From positions 1 to 46,408 of the forward strand of contig JAHDWK010000041.1 in NCBI GenBank assembly GCA_023382655.1: a stretch of DNA of 46,408 nt, in the 5' to 3' direction. Positions 32,598 through 40,067 of this stretch are shown piece by piece (positions within the stretch are counted from its first letter, which is position 1; each line of letters opens with the position of its first letter). Below the pieces are notes generated by a model. It was not told the origin of the DNA. It saw only the letters and a program-made list of their open reading frames with translations, and did no database searches. This DNA is from Anaerolineae bacterium (GTDB lineage Bacteria; Chloroflexota; Anaerolineae; Promineifilales; Promineifilaceae). A program made the translations under genes and the position numbers.

Positions 32598-35183
32598 ATG
32601 ACCGATAATTTTGACTGGCAGACAGAAGATGATAGTGGGTGGGACACGGCGGAAACAGAACCACAGCGCCCTACCACCTCCCCCAAACGGCCGTGGCAGG
32701 CATTACTATTAGTAGTTGTGTTGTTATTCGCGGCCGCTGTGGTCATCTATTGGCAGTTCAACCGCCGCATTGAAACACTTACCACGGCCATTGAAGCCGA
32801 TGTTTTATCCTCACATAATCTGGTAAATCGCGCGGCTGCCCAACAGGATTTAGAATTATTGGCGCCGTTGCTCTCGGCCAGGGAACCGGCCTGGACAAAT
32901 ACCTTTGAACAATTATTGGAGAAGGGGTTGTTCTATGATCGTTCCTTTTTGAGTTTACCATTGACCACGGCCAATGAAGCTTATGCCGACCTCTCGCTGT
33001 CTGATGATCGCTACGTTCAAATTGAAGTAGCGCCGGATATGAATGCGGCGGAACTGCACTTTTTACAGGAACATACCCTGGGTTATGGGCAGGAGTCGGT
33101 GATGTTGGAACATACGGCCGTTTACCGTCGTGGCCGCACCCGCTGGCTGCTCGCGCCACCGGATGATACGTTTTGGGGGGGCTGGCAAACCATAGAACGG
33201 CCGCGTCTGACGCTTATTTTCCCGGCGCGCGATACGGCCGTGGCCGAACGTTTAGCTGATGACCTGGCCGCCGTCATTACCGACACTTGCCGCCAAAGTA
33301 TCCCTCTCGTCTGCCCCAACGGTCTGCAACTGACCGTCCGGCTTGATTCCAATCCGGCCTCTCTGCTGGCGCTGACCGACCCGGCGAAGTTGTACGATAG
33401 TAATCTGCGGCTGGATTTGCCGGCGCCTACCCTGGTGGGGTTGCCCCTGGATGAAGCCGGCTATCAGGCACTGTTGCAGGGTTATGGCGCGGCCGTAGCC
33501 GCTGTGTTAATCACAGATCTGGCCGAGTGGGCGTGTTGTGCCCATGCCCCCGTGTATCAGGTGTTTTTGGAGTATCAATTGAGCCAGATGGGGTTACGGC
33601 CGTGGCCCGTCACCCCCGCCACCCATGCCCAGATCATCAACAGCGGCGCAAACCAGGACACCCTCTTCCGCTTCTGGCGCGAATCTTCATTCCAACCGCT
33701 GTTGGCCCCTGACGGCTGGCAGTTATACGCTTTTGTGGACTTTTTTATGCAGCAGCCGGCAGCGCCAATGCCCATAGCAGTTTTGACCAGTTTTAATAAA
33801 CCACAAACGTTACCGCAATGGTTGGCTGGTCTGGTGGGGGCGCAACAAGAAGAAGGCAATATGGTGCAAGAGTGGTTGCTACGGGATTGGTGGTTGTTTG
33901 CTCATACCCAATTAATAGCCAACCAGGGGCCATTACCTACCCCTCTGCCTGAACAAGATTTATTGCTTACGTGCAGCACCGATTTGTCTGACATGATGAC
34001 AACGACCTTGTATCGTTACCAACTGGCAAATGAAACCTGGCAGGCAGAATATTCCTTAGACGGCCTGTTATTTGGCAGCGCACTGCCTGGTGATGAGGCG
34101 GTTATTTTACAAACCATTGCCTTAGAAAATGAAATGTATGAACCGCTTATCTGGCAGGATGGTGTGGGTACGCCCATTATCGGCGATGAGTATCCACTGG
34201 CGCTTTCCTGGGGACAGGTGGATGCCACAGGCCGCCATTTGCTGGTGTATGGCGCTTCGCCTGAATCTGAAGCGTTGTTATCCATCCTGGTTGATTTGAC
34301 CACCTGCCATGACGGGGGTTGCGAAAATGCGGTCTTGTATGGCAGCCCGGTATGGTCACCAGATGGCACACAGACCCTTGTGTCTAACCTGGTCTTTTTA
34401 GAAAATGGCTTGATATTGTCTGGAGACGGCCGTGTCATCCTGTTTGATACTGCTCCCCAGACGGAAAACAGTCCTCTGTTCCGCGCCGATAGCAGCGGGC
34501 AGGTGGAAGGCCAGGTGACGTTGCCGGCCCCCGGTGGTGATTTGCCGTTTTGGGTAGATGAGCAAACCTATGGTTATGTGCAGATGGTAAATAGTGTGGG
34601 TGGCGAAACCGACCAACAAGTGATGCTGGCCTCCACCCGTGATGATGTGCCCCGGCGCATCGTGGGCACAGAAGAGATGCTCCTGGCGCTGCCCGAAGAA
34701 TCACGGCCGTTTCGTCTGGCGATCAGCACTGTTTTAGCGCACCCCACCCGGCCAGAATGGATAGTGGTCGTGGCCACCTCTCGCACCGAAGATTATATTT
34801 TTCTGGTGAACTGGCAGGATGGTGTGATTGATAATCGTCTGCAATTCAAACATATCACTCCCCAATATTTTGGGTTTTCACCAGACGGCCGTTACCTGAT
34901 TACCACCGGCGCCCCGGCCGACAGTTTTTTTGCTCCCCAAAATGTATTTGTCTATTTTCTGCACGACATCACCGCCAACGAAACGGAAACCTTTATGGCC
35001 GGTTCATATACTTCTGTTCCCGCTTATACCTTTGACTGGTCGGCGGACGGCCGTTGGCTGGCCCAAATTATGAACAATGGCATCATCAACCTGATCGCCC
35101 CTGATTACGGCTACCAGACCCTTATTGTGCATGACAATGGCAACTGCTCGTCGCTGGCCTGGGTGAATCCAGCAAAAGAATGA
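32598..35183 (+). CDS. Membrane-anchored beta-propeller-like protein, tandem paralogue 3 of 3
   Basis: At 861 aa this is the longest of the three. The head MTDNFDWQTEDDSGWD is followed by a membrane helix (33-52), FPARD, PASLL, LPAPTLVGLPLDEAGYQALL, CCAHAPVYQVFLEYQL with LRPWPV, CHDGGC, PVWSPDGTQT, FSPDGRYLI and WSADGRWLAQ, ending HDNGNCSSLAW. Its extra length lies mainly in the central part around residues 560-680. Only a weak ribosome-binding site is visible. The stop overlaps the next possible start as ATGA, and a tandem repeat starts at once. Confidence 0.75.
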   Translation: MTDNFDWQTEDDSGWDTAETEPQRPTTSPKRPWQALLLVVVLLFAAAVVIYWQFNRRIETLTTAIEADVLSSHNLVNRAAAQQDLELLAPLLSAREPAWTNTFEQLLEKGLFYDRSFLSLPLTTANEAYADLSLSDDRYVQIEVAPDMNAAELHFLQEHTLGYGQESVMLEHTAVYRRGRTRWLLAPPDDTFWGGWQTIERPRLTLIFPARDTAVAERLADDLAAVITDTCRQSIPLVCPNGLQLTVRLDSNPASLLALTDPAKLYDSNLRLDLPAPTLVGLPLDEAGYQALLQGYGAAVAAVLITDLAEWACCAHAPVYQVFLEYQLSQMGLRPWPVTPATHAQIINSGANQDTLFRFWRESSFQPLLAPDGWQLYAFVDFFMQQPAAPMPIAVLTSFNKPQTLPQWLAGLVGAQQEEGNMVQEWLLRDWWLFAHTQLIANQGPLPTPLPEQDLLLTCSTDLSDMMTTTLYRYQLANETWQAEYSLDGLLFGSALPGDEAVILQTIALENEMYEPLIWQDGVGTPIIGDEYPLALSWGQVDATGRHLLVYGASPESEALLSILVDLTTCHDGGCENAVLYGSPVWSPDGTQTLVSNLVFLENGLILSGDGRVILFDTAPQTENSPLFRADSSGQVEGQVTLPAPGGDLPFWVDEQTYGYVQMVNSVGGETDQQVMLASTRDDVPRRIVGTEEMLLALPEESRPFRLAISTVLAHPTRPEWIVVVATSRTEDYIFLVNWQDGVIDNRLQFKHITPQYFGFSPDGRYLITTGAPADSFFAPQNVFVYFLHDITANETETFMAGSYTSVPAYTFDWSADGRWLAQIMNNGIINLIAPDYGYQTLIVHDNGNCSSLAWVNPAKE

Positions 35184-35734
35184 TATGGGGATATTGGGAT
35201 ATTGAGACATTGGGATACTCACCGACGATCAATATCCTAATATCTCAATTACCCCAATACATGAATCACCCTGTTGATTGCCTCACCCAGTTCTACCCCT
35301 CGCAGACAATGGCTGATCTGTCTGGTTGGTTACATACGGCCGTTGCTGAATTGAGGCCGGGCGGCCTGCTTTCCGTGCGGGATGTGGTTGTGCCTGGCAG
35401 CCGCCTGCGCGGCAAGAAGGCGGAGTGGCAGCGGCAGGCGGGTGGCTATGTCAATGCTTTTTTGCAGATGAGCGGGTGGCAGCCAGCGTGGAGCCAGTGT
35501 GAATGGGAGGATGGTTTGCGGGAATGTGGGTTTGCGGTGGTGTTTGTGCGGGTCACGGCCGTGGCCCACACTTTTCACGACTGGGCGCTTCATCTGCCGC
35601 CGCCCGACCGCCTGCGTCTGCAAGCTCTCCTTAAACAAGCGCCCGCCCCCGTCTCAGATTATTTGACGCCCCATTTTGCCGGGGATAGAATCGCTTTTCA
35701 TTTACAAGAACTGTGGATTGTGGGCAATAAGTAG
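35180..35734 (+). pseudogene. 5'-truncated class I SAM-dependent methyltransferase
   Basis: The 184-aa frame shows only the C-terminal half of a UbiE/YcgJ-like methyltransferase: LHTAVAELRPGGLLSVRDVV (strand 5 region), YVNAFLQMSGWQPAWSQCEW, GLRECGF, LQALLKQAPAPVSDYLTPHF and a final ELWIVGNK. The SAM-binding GxGxG motif I and the following acidic residue are missing. The first 27 residues (MIWGYWDIETLGY...) are simply translated tandem repeat, so ATG 35261 (MNHPVDCL) is the other candidate start. The gene was probably cut at its 5' end when the repeat arrived. Activity is unlikely unless it pairs with another subunit. Confidence 0.65.
35184..35260. repeat. Tandem octamer array between paralogue 3 and the methyltransferase fragment
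   Basis: Units GGGATATT, GGGATATT, GAGACATT, GGGATACT are followed, after a short spacer, by opposed units (CAATATCC, TAATATCT, CAATTACC, CCAATA). The halves are roughly complementary. The same GGGATATT units recur at 41351-41416. Confidence 0.7.
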
Positions 35735-35765
35735 ACCCTAAGGGTTTCAAAAACCCTTAGGGTCT
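35733..35765. repeat. Hairpin repeat overlapping the methyltransferase-fragment stop
   Basis: Perfect 15-bp arms AGACCCTAAGGGTTT and AAACCCTTAGGGTCT flank CAA. The TAG stop (35732-35734) overlaps the first arm. It is a sequence variant of the AGACCTGACAGGTTT hairpin family and lies 16 bp before the miaB start. Confidence 0.75.
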
Positions 35766-35781
35766 GGTCTGATAGAGACAG

Positions 35782-37170
35782 ATGACGAAAAAATATCACT
35801 TTTGGATTACCGGCTGCCAGATGAATTATGCCGATGCCCGGCGGGTAGCCACCGAACTGGAAAAGCTCGGTTATGCGGCCACGCCACGCGCTGAAGACGC
35901 CGACGTGATCGTGCTGGAAACCTGCACCGTGCGCCAACAGTCGGAAGACAAAGCGTATGGCAAGCTGCACAATTTACGCCCGCTCAAAGAAAAACACCCG
36001 GACAAAACGATTGCCGTCATGGGCTGTGTGGTTGGCGTGCGCGGCAATGAACAGTTAGAGAGTCAGTTCCCCTTTGTGGATGTGTTCATGGAACCGGCTA
36101 CCGATGGGCTGCCACTGGTCAACCATTTGAAACAAGACGAAGGCTTGGCGCTGGATTTAGAGATGACCAACCGCCGCCATGCCTTGATGGACGGCGCCGT
36201 CATCTTGCCAGCAGAACAGCGGGGGCAGCTTGTCTCTGCGCCTGTTTCCATTGTCTATGGCTGTTCCCATGCCTGCACTTTTTGCATCATCCCCCAGAAG
36301 CGGGGCAAGGAGCGCAGCCGCCCGGTGGGTGAAATTGCCGCCGAGGTACGCTCGTTGGTGGCGCAGGGGGTGAAAGAGGTGGTACTGTTGGGCCAGATTG
36401 TAGATCGCTATGGCTACGATGTGCCCGATGGCCCTGATCTGGCCGACCTGCTGACGGTGATTAACGATGTGGACGGCTTGCAGCGCATTCGTTTTCTGAC
36501 CAGCCATCCCAATTACATGACGGACAAAATTTTGTATGCGGTGCGCGATTTGCCCAAGGTGATGCCCCAAATTGAAGTGCCCATTCAGGCGGGCAATAAT
36601 GAGGTGCTGGCAGATATGAAGCGGGAATACAGCCGCGAACAGTACCGCGATCTGGTGTACAAGATTCGAGACATTATTCCCGACGCGGCCGTGCATTGTG
36701 ACATTATCGTCGGTTTCCCCGGCGAAACGGATGCACAGTTCATGGACACCTATGACATTCTGGCGGAGTTGAAGCTGGATAAGGTGCATCTGGCGCGTTA
36801 CAGTCCACGCCCCGGCACCGTCAGCGCCCGCCGCCTGGATGATAATGTGCCGGACGAGGAAAAGCGCCGCCGTTTTCACCTGCTGGAAGAACTGCACAAG
36901 CAGGTATCTCAAGACATCAATCATCGTTACCTGGGCGAGACGGTGGAGGTGCTGGTGGAAGATTTGCACAAGGGGCGTTGGCGCGGCCGTACCCCGCAAA
37001 ATAAGCTGGTCTTTTTCAGCGACGGCCGTGACCGCAAAGGCGATCTCGTCAACGTGCAAATTAAACACACGGGGCCGTGGAGCATGTCCGGCACGGCCGT
37101 TGACCAGCCCCACATGCCCGCGCCCGGTTTTATGCCGGCGAACACCATTCCGTTGCTGGTCGCAGGTTAG
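35782..37170 (+). CDS. miaB: tRNA-2-methylthio-N6-dimethylallyladenosine synthase MiaB
   Basis: This 462-aa radical-SAM methylthiotransferase modifies A37 of tRNAs reading UNN codons. The N-terminal UPF0004 domain has the three cluster cysteines Cys12 (TGCQMN), Cys48 (LETCTVR) and Cys82 (VMGCVVG). The radical SAM motif is Cys161-x3-Cys165-x2-Cys168 (YGCSHACTFCIIPQKRGKE). PIQAGNNEVLADMKREYSRE and DIIVGFPGETDAQF follow, and a TRAM domain begins near residue 380. Length is normal for the family. The stop lies in the first unit of a GCAGTGA-type heptamer array. Confidence 0.95.
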   Translation: MTKKYHFWITGCQMNYADARRVATELEKLGYAATPRAEDADVIVLETCTVRQQSEDKAYGKLHNLRPLKEKHPDKTIAVMGCVVGVRGNEQLESQFPFVDVFMEPATDGLPLVNHLKQDEGLALDLEMTNRRHALMDGAVILPAEQRGQLVSAPVSIVYGCSHACTFCIIPQKRGKERSRPVGEIAAEVRSLVAQGVKEVVLLGQIVDRYGYDVPDGPDLADLLTVINDVDGLQRIRFLTSHPNYMTDKILYAVRDLPKVMPQIEVPIQAGNNEVLADMKREYSREQYRDLVYKIRDIIPDAAVHCDIIVGFPGETDAQFMDTYDILAELKLDKVHLARYSPRPGTVSARRLDDNVPDEEKRRRFHLLEELHKQVSQDINHRYLGETVEVLVEDLHKGRWRGRTPQNKLVFFSDGRDRKGDLVNVQIKHTGPWSMSGTAVDQPHMPAPGFMPANTIPLLVAG

Positions 37171-37233
37171 CAGTGAGCGGTTAGCAGTAAGCAGTAAGCA
37201 GTGATTTTCGCGCTGTTCGCGTTCTTCACGGAT
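37164..37233. repeat. Tandem heptamer array overlapping the miaB stop
   Basis: Units GCAGGTTA, GCAGTGA, GCGGTTA, GCAGTAA, GCAGTAA, GCAGTGA, then 9-mers TTCGCGCTG, TTCGCGTTC, TTCACGGA. The first units are the same type as in the menD insertion at 19397. The miaB TAG lies in the first unit. Confidence 0.7.
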
Positions 37234-37252
37234 CAAATGACAGGAGGTTTTT

Positions 37253-37456
37253 ATGGAACAGTTGGAGCAGTTACGGCCGTATATCCCCCTGCTGATTCCC
37301 ATTTTGCTCATTCAATTGGCGCTGGTGATTGCCGCGTTGGTAGACTTGATCCGGCGTGAAAAGACCAAAGGCCCCAAGTGGCTGTGGGTCCTAATCATCC
37401 TCTTCATCAATTTCATTGGCCCTATTATCTACTTTGTCGTGGGGCGCGATGAATGA
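37253..37456 (+). CDS. Small two-helix membrane protein, PLDc_N domain (YxlE-like)
   Basis: This 67-aa protein starts at ATG 37253 after CAGGAGG. Two membrane helices (about 11-32 and 44-63) flank a charged loop (RREKTKGPKWLW), and the end is IGPIIYFVVGRDE, the hallmark of the phospholipase D nuclease N-terminal (PLDc_N) family. Bacillus YxlE has this domain and sits before the ABC ATPase YxlF and permease YxlG in the sigY operon. The next two genes here have the same order, so it is probably an accessory part of the same transporter. Confidence 0.8.
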   Translation: MEQLEQLRPYIPLLIPILLIQLALVIAALVDLIRREKTKGPKWLWVLIILFINFIGPIIYFVVGRDE

Positions 37457-37461
37457 GCCGA

Positions 37462-37519
37462 ACGTGATGCGTGAGACGTGATGCGTGACTCTCTTCTGCT
37501 CACGCATCACGCATCACGA
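37462..37519. repeat. Inverted heptamer array after the PLDc_N gene
   Basis: GTGATGC, GTGAGAC, GTGATGC, GTGA are followed by an 11-nt loop region and CACGCATCACGCATCAC. The GTGATGCGTGA arm can pair perfectly with TCACGCATCAC. It begins within 6 bp of the stop at 37456. Confidence 0.75.
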
Positions 37520-37549
37520 GAAATCCGAAAACAGCCACATTTTTGACTC

Positions 37550-38476
37550 ATGAACGAGATTGCCATTCGCTGTGAAAATTTGAGCCGCCGGTATGGGGAA
37601 GTGGAGGCGCTCAAGCCGCTAAATCTGGACGTGCCCGCCGGTTCGATTTTCGGCTTTTTAGGGCGCAATGGGGCGGGCAAGACGACGACGATGCGGCTGC
37701 TGGCGGGGCTGGCACGGCCGTCTACCGGGCGTGCCTGGATTGCCGGAGTGGAAACCACCCAGGCGGACAGCGCCGCCCGTGCCATGTTCGGCTACCTGCC
37801 CCAAGACCCCGCTTTTTACCCCTGGATGAGCGCCCGTGATTACCTGGATTACGTGGGTAAACTGTTCCAGATGGACAAGGCCACCCGGCAGCGGCGCGCC
37901 GATGAGGTGCTGGCGCTGGCCGGATTGACGGATGCGGCCAAACGGCCGATTCGTGGGTATTCCGGTGGCATGGTGCAGCGATTGGGCGTGGCCCAGGCAT
38001 TGCTGCACAACCCGCCGGTGCTGCTGCTGGATGAACCTACCAGCGCCCTTGACCCCGCCGGGCGGTATGAACTGCTGACCCTCATTGAAAGTTTACGCGG
38101 CCGGGTGACGGTCTTCTTTTCCAGCCATATTTTGGGTGATGTGGAGCGGATTTGTGACACGATAGCCATTATTCGCCAGGGCGAACTGCTACTGGTAACA
38201 GCGCGGGATGAACTGCTCAACCAGTATGCGGCCGATGTGGTGGAACTGGACTTGAGTGATGCGGCCCGGTCGGCGGAACTGGTGGCTTTGTTGGCCGAAC
38301 AGCCCTGGGTGATAGATGTGATACCGGAAAACGGCCGTCTGCGCCTGCGCGTGAATGACGTAGACACCGCCAAACACGCTTTGCTGCCGCTGCTGGTGCA
38401 GCAGGAGGCGGTCTTGGAGCGGTATGAATGGGTACGGCCGTCGTTGGAGGAGATATTCCTGGCGCTAAGCGAGTGA
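37550..38476 (+). CDS. ABC transporter ATP-binding protein (YxlF-like)
   Basis: This 308-aa ATPase has Walker A GRNGAGKT (38-45), Q-loop GYLPQDPAFYPWMS, signature YSGGMVQRLGVAQAL (137-151) and Walker B VLLLDEPTSALDP. The switch His is in FFSSHIL. A C-terminal extension of about 90 residues (VVELDLSDAARSAELVALLA...) is usual for ABC-2 export ATPases. It lies directly before the fused permease gene, which starts 5 bp after the stop. No substrate can be named. Confidence 0.94.
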   Translation: MNEIAIRCENLSRRYGEVEALKPLNLDVPAGSIFGFLGRNGAGKTTTMRLLAGLARPSTGRAWIAGVETTQADSAARAMFGYLPQDPAFYPWMSARDYLDYVGKLFQMDKATRQRRADEVLALAGLTDAAKRPIRGYSGGMVQRLGVAQALLHNPPVLLLDEPTSALDPAGRYELLTLIESLRGRVTVFFSSHILGDVERICDTIAIIRQGELLLVTARDELLNQYAADVVELDLSDAARSAELVALLAEQPWVIDVIPENGRLRLRVNDVDTAKHALLPLLVQQEAVLERYEWVRPSLEEIFLALSE

Positions 38477-38480
38477 TTTT

Positions 38481-40067
38481 GTGGCAACCCATTTAGCTAT
38501 GACTCTATTTATCTATTCCCTCTCTATCATCGGCATGATCGCCCTACCGGTGGCGCTGGCGGCGTGGCTGCGGCGGCGGTACGTGGTGGCCTGGTTTTTG
38601 TTTTGTGTGGGTATGGCTGCGTTTGTGGTTTCGCAGGTATACCACCTGCCGTTGAATGAGTGGCTGGCCGATGTGGGGCTGATTGGCCCCATTGGCCCGG
38701 AAGCGCCCGATTTGTGGCGCACGGCCGTTGTCCTGGGACTGTCGGCGGCGCTGAGCGAGACGGTGGCGCGGGTGGTCGCCTTCTGGATTTTGTTCCGCTA
38801 CCATCGGGCGGAGCAGTTTAGCGATGGCGTGATGGTCGGGCTGGGGCATGGTGGCATTGAGGCGATGCTGTTTGGCGCGGTACTGACCGCCGCCGGGTTG
38901 ACGTCGCTGCTGGCGCTGGAAGGCGTTGATCTGAATACGTTGGGATTAACGGCGGAACAGTTCACGGCCATGACTAAACAATTAGAAACGTTCCAGGCTT
39001 CGCCGCTGATCGGATTGGCCCCGTTGGTGGAGCGGGGCGCGGCGATGAGTCTGCACGTGGTGGCCTCCGTGTTGGTCTGGCTGGCCTTTAAGCGGCGCAA
39101 TCCGTTGTATGTGCTGGCCGCTGTCTTGTTCCATGCGTTTTTTGATACATTGGCGGTGCTGTTGCCGCAATATGTGGCCAGTGTATGGTTGATAGAGGGG
39201 ATTTTTGTGCTGCTGGCGGGGGTGGGGCTGCTCTGGTTATGGCGCATCTGGCCGCGTGAACCGCAGCCGGCGCGCCAGTTGAATTCACCCCGTACCGACC
39301 TGAGCTTGTTAGGCACGGCCGTGGCCAAAGAGATGGGGCAGCAGTGGCGTACCCGGCGGGTGTTGGTCGTAGCCGCCATCTTCCTGGTTTTTGGCCTGAC
39401 GTCGCCCCTGCTGGCAAAATTTACGCCGCAACTGCTGACGAGCATTGAAGGGGCCGAGCAGTTTGCCGCCCTCATTCCTGAACCGACGACCGTTGATGCG
39501 GTCGCCCAATACATCGAAAATATCACCCAGTTTGGCTTCATCCTGGTGATTGTCTTGGGCATGGGGGCGGTGGCGGGCGAAAAGGAAAAGGGCACGGCCG
39601 TGATGGTCCTCAGCAAACCGCTCACCCGCTGGTCGTTTTTGTTGAGCAAACTGGTGGCGCAGGGGGCGGTCTTTTTGCTGGCACTGCTGCTGGCGGCGGT
39701 GGGGGCGTACTATTACACCGACGTGTTGTTTGGCGGGCTGGCGTTTGGCCCGTTCTTGATGGGTAATCTGCTGCTCTGGCTGTGGCTGATGGCGCTGGCG
39801 GCGGTGACGCTGCTGGGCAGCACCATTGCCGACAGCACGGTGGCAGGTGCGGGCATCGCCTTTGTCGGTGCGGTGATTTTGCTGCTGGCGGGCAGCCTGC
39901 CGCGCATTGGCCCGCTCATGCCTGGCGGCCTGGTGGCCTGGGCGAGCCAGTTGGGGTTGGAAACGGCCGTGCCCGTTGCCAACGGTGGTTCCCTGGTAAT
40001 GACGGTTGTGCTGATTGTGGTGCTGTTTGTGGTGAGTACGGCCGTGTTTGAGCAGCAAGAGTTATAG
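38481..40067 (+). CDS. Fusion: YhfC-type intramembrane metalloprotease domain plus ABC-2 permease
   Basis: This 528-aa protein starts at GTG 38481, with ATG 38499 also possible. Residues 1-255 match the YhfC family of putative intramembrane metalloproteases, with candidate metal-binding or catalytic residues E93/R97 (LSETVAR), H123/E127 (GHGGIEA), E184/R185, H192 and H218/D222 (LFHAFFD). A short linker (PREPQPARQLNSPRT) leads to an ABC-2 permease (275-528) with the NosY/YxlG-like motif GMGAVAGEKEKGTAVMVLSKPLTRW and about six helices. There is one continuous frame and no internal stop. The preceding ATPase would drive the permease half. The joining of protease and exporter suggests processing coupled to transport or to signalling, which is inference. 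Confidence 0.82.
   Translation: MATHLAMTLFIYSLSIIGMIALPVALAAWLRRRYVVAWFLFCVGMAAFVVSQVYHLPLNEWLADVGLIGPIGPEAPDLWRTAVVLGLSAALSETVARVVAFWILFRYHRAEQFSDGVMVGLGHGGIEAMLFGAVLTAAGLTSLLALEGVDLNTLGLTAEQFTAMTKQLETFQASPLIGLAPLVERGAAMSLHVVASVLVWLAFKRRNPLYVLAAVLFHAFFDTLAVLLPQYVASVWLIEGIFVLLAGVGLLWLWRIWPREPQPARQLNSPRTDLSLLGTAVAKEMGQQWRTRRVLVVAAIFLVFGLTSPLLAKFTPQLLTSIEGAEQFAALIPEPTTVDAVAQYIENITQFGFILVIVLGMGAVAGEKEKGTAVMVLSKPLTRWSFLLSKLVAQGAVFLLALLLAAVGAYYYTDVLFGGLAFGPFLMGNLLLWLWLMALAAVTLLGSTIADSTVAGAGIAFVGAVILLLAGSLPRIGPLMPGGLVAWASQLGLETAVPVANGGSLVMTVVLIVVLFVVSTAVFEQQEL

Noticed and set aside
36157..37311. 384-aa minus-strand frame opposite miaB
   Set aside because: It is fully antisense to a gene with all MiaB motifs. 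The His/Gln-rich composition is typical of a complementary-strand shadow.
38798..40058. Long minus-strand frames opposite the fused permease
   Set aside because: Antisense to a well-supported membrane protein. No domain or start signal.
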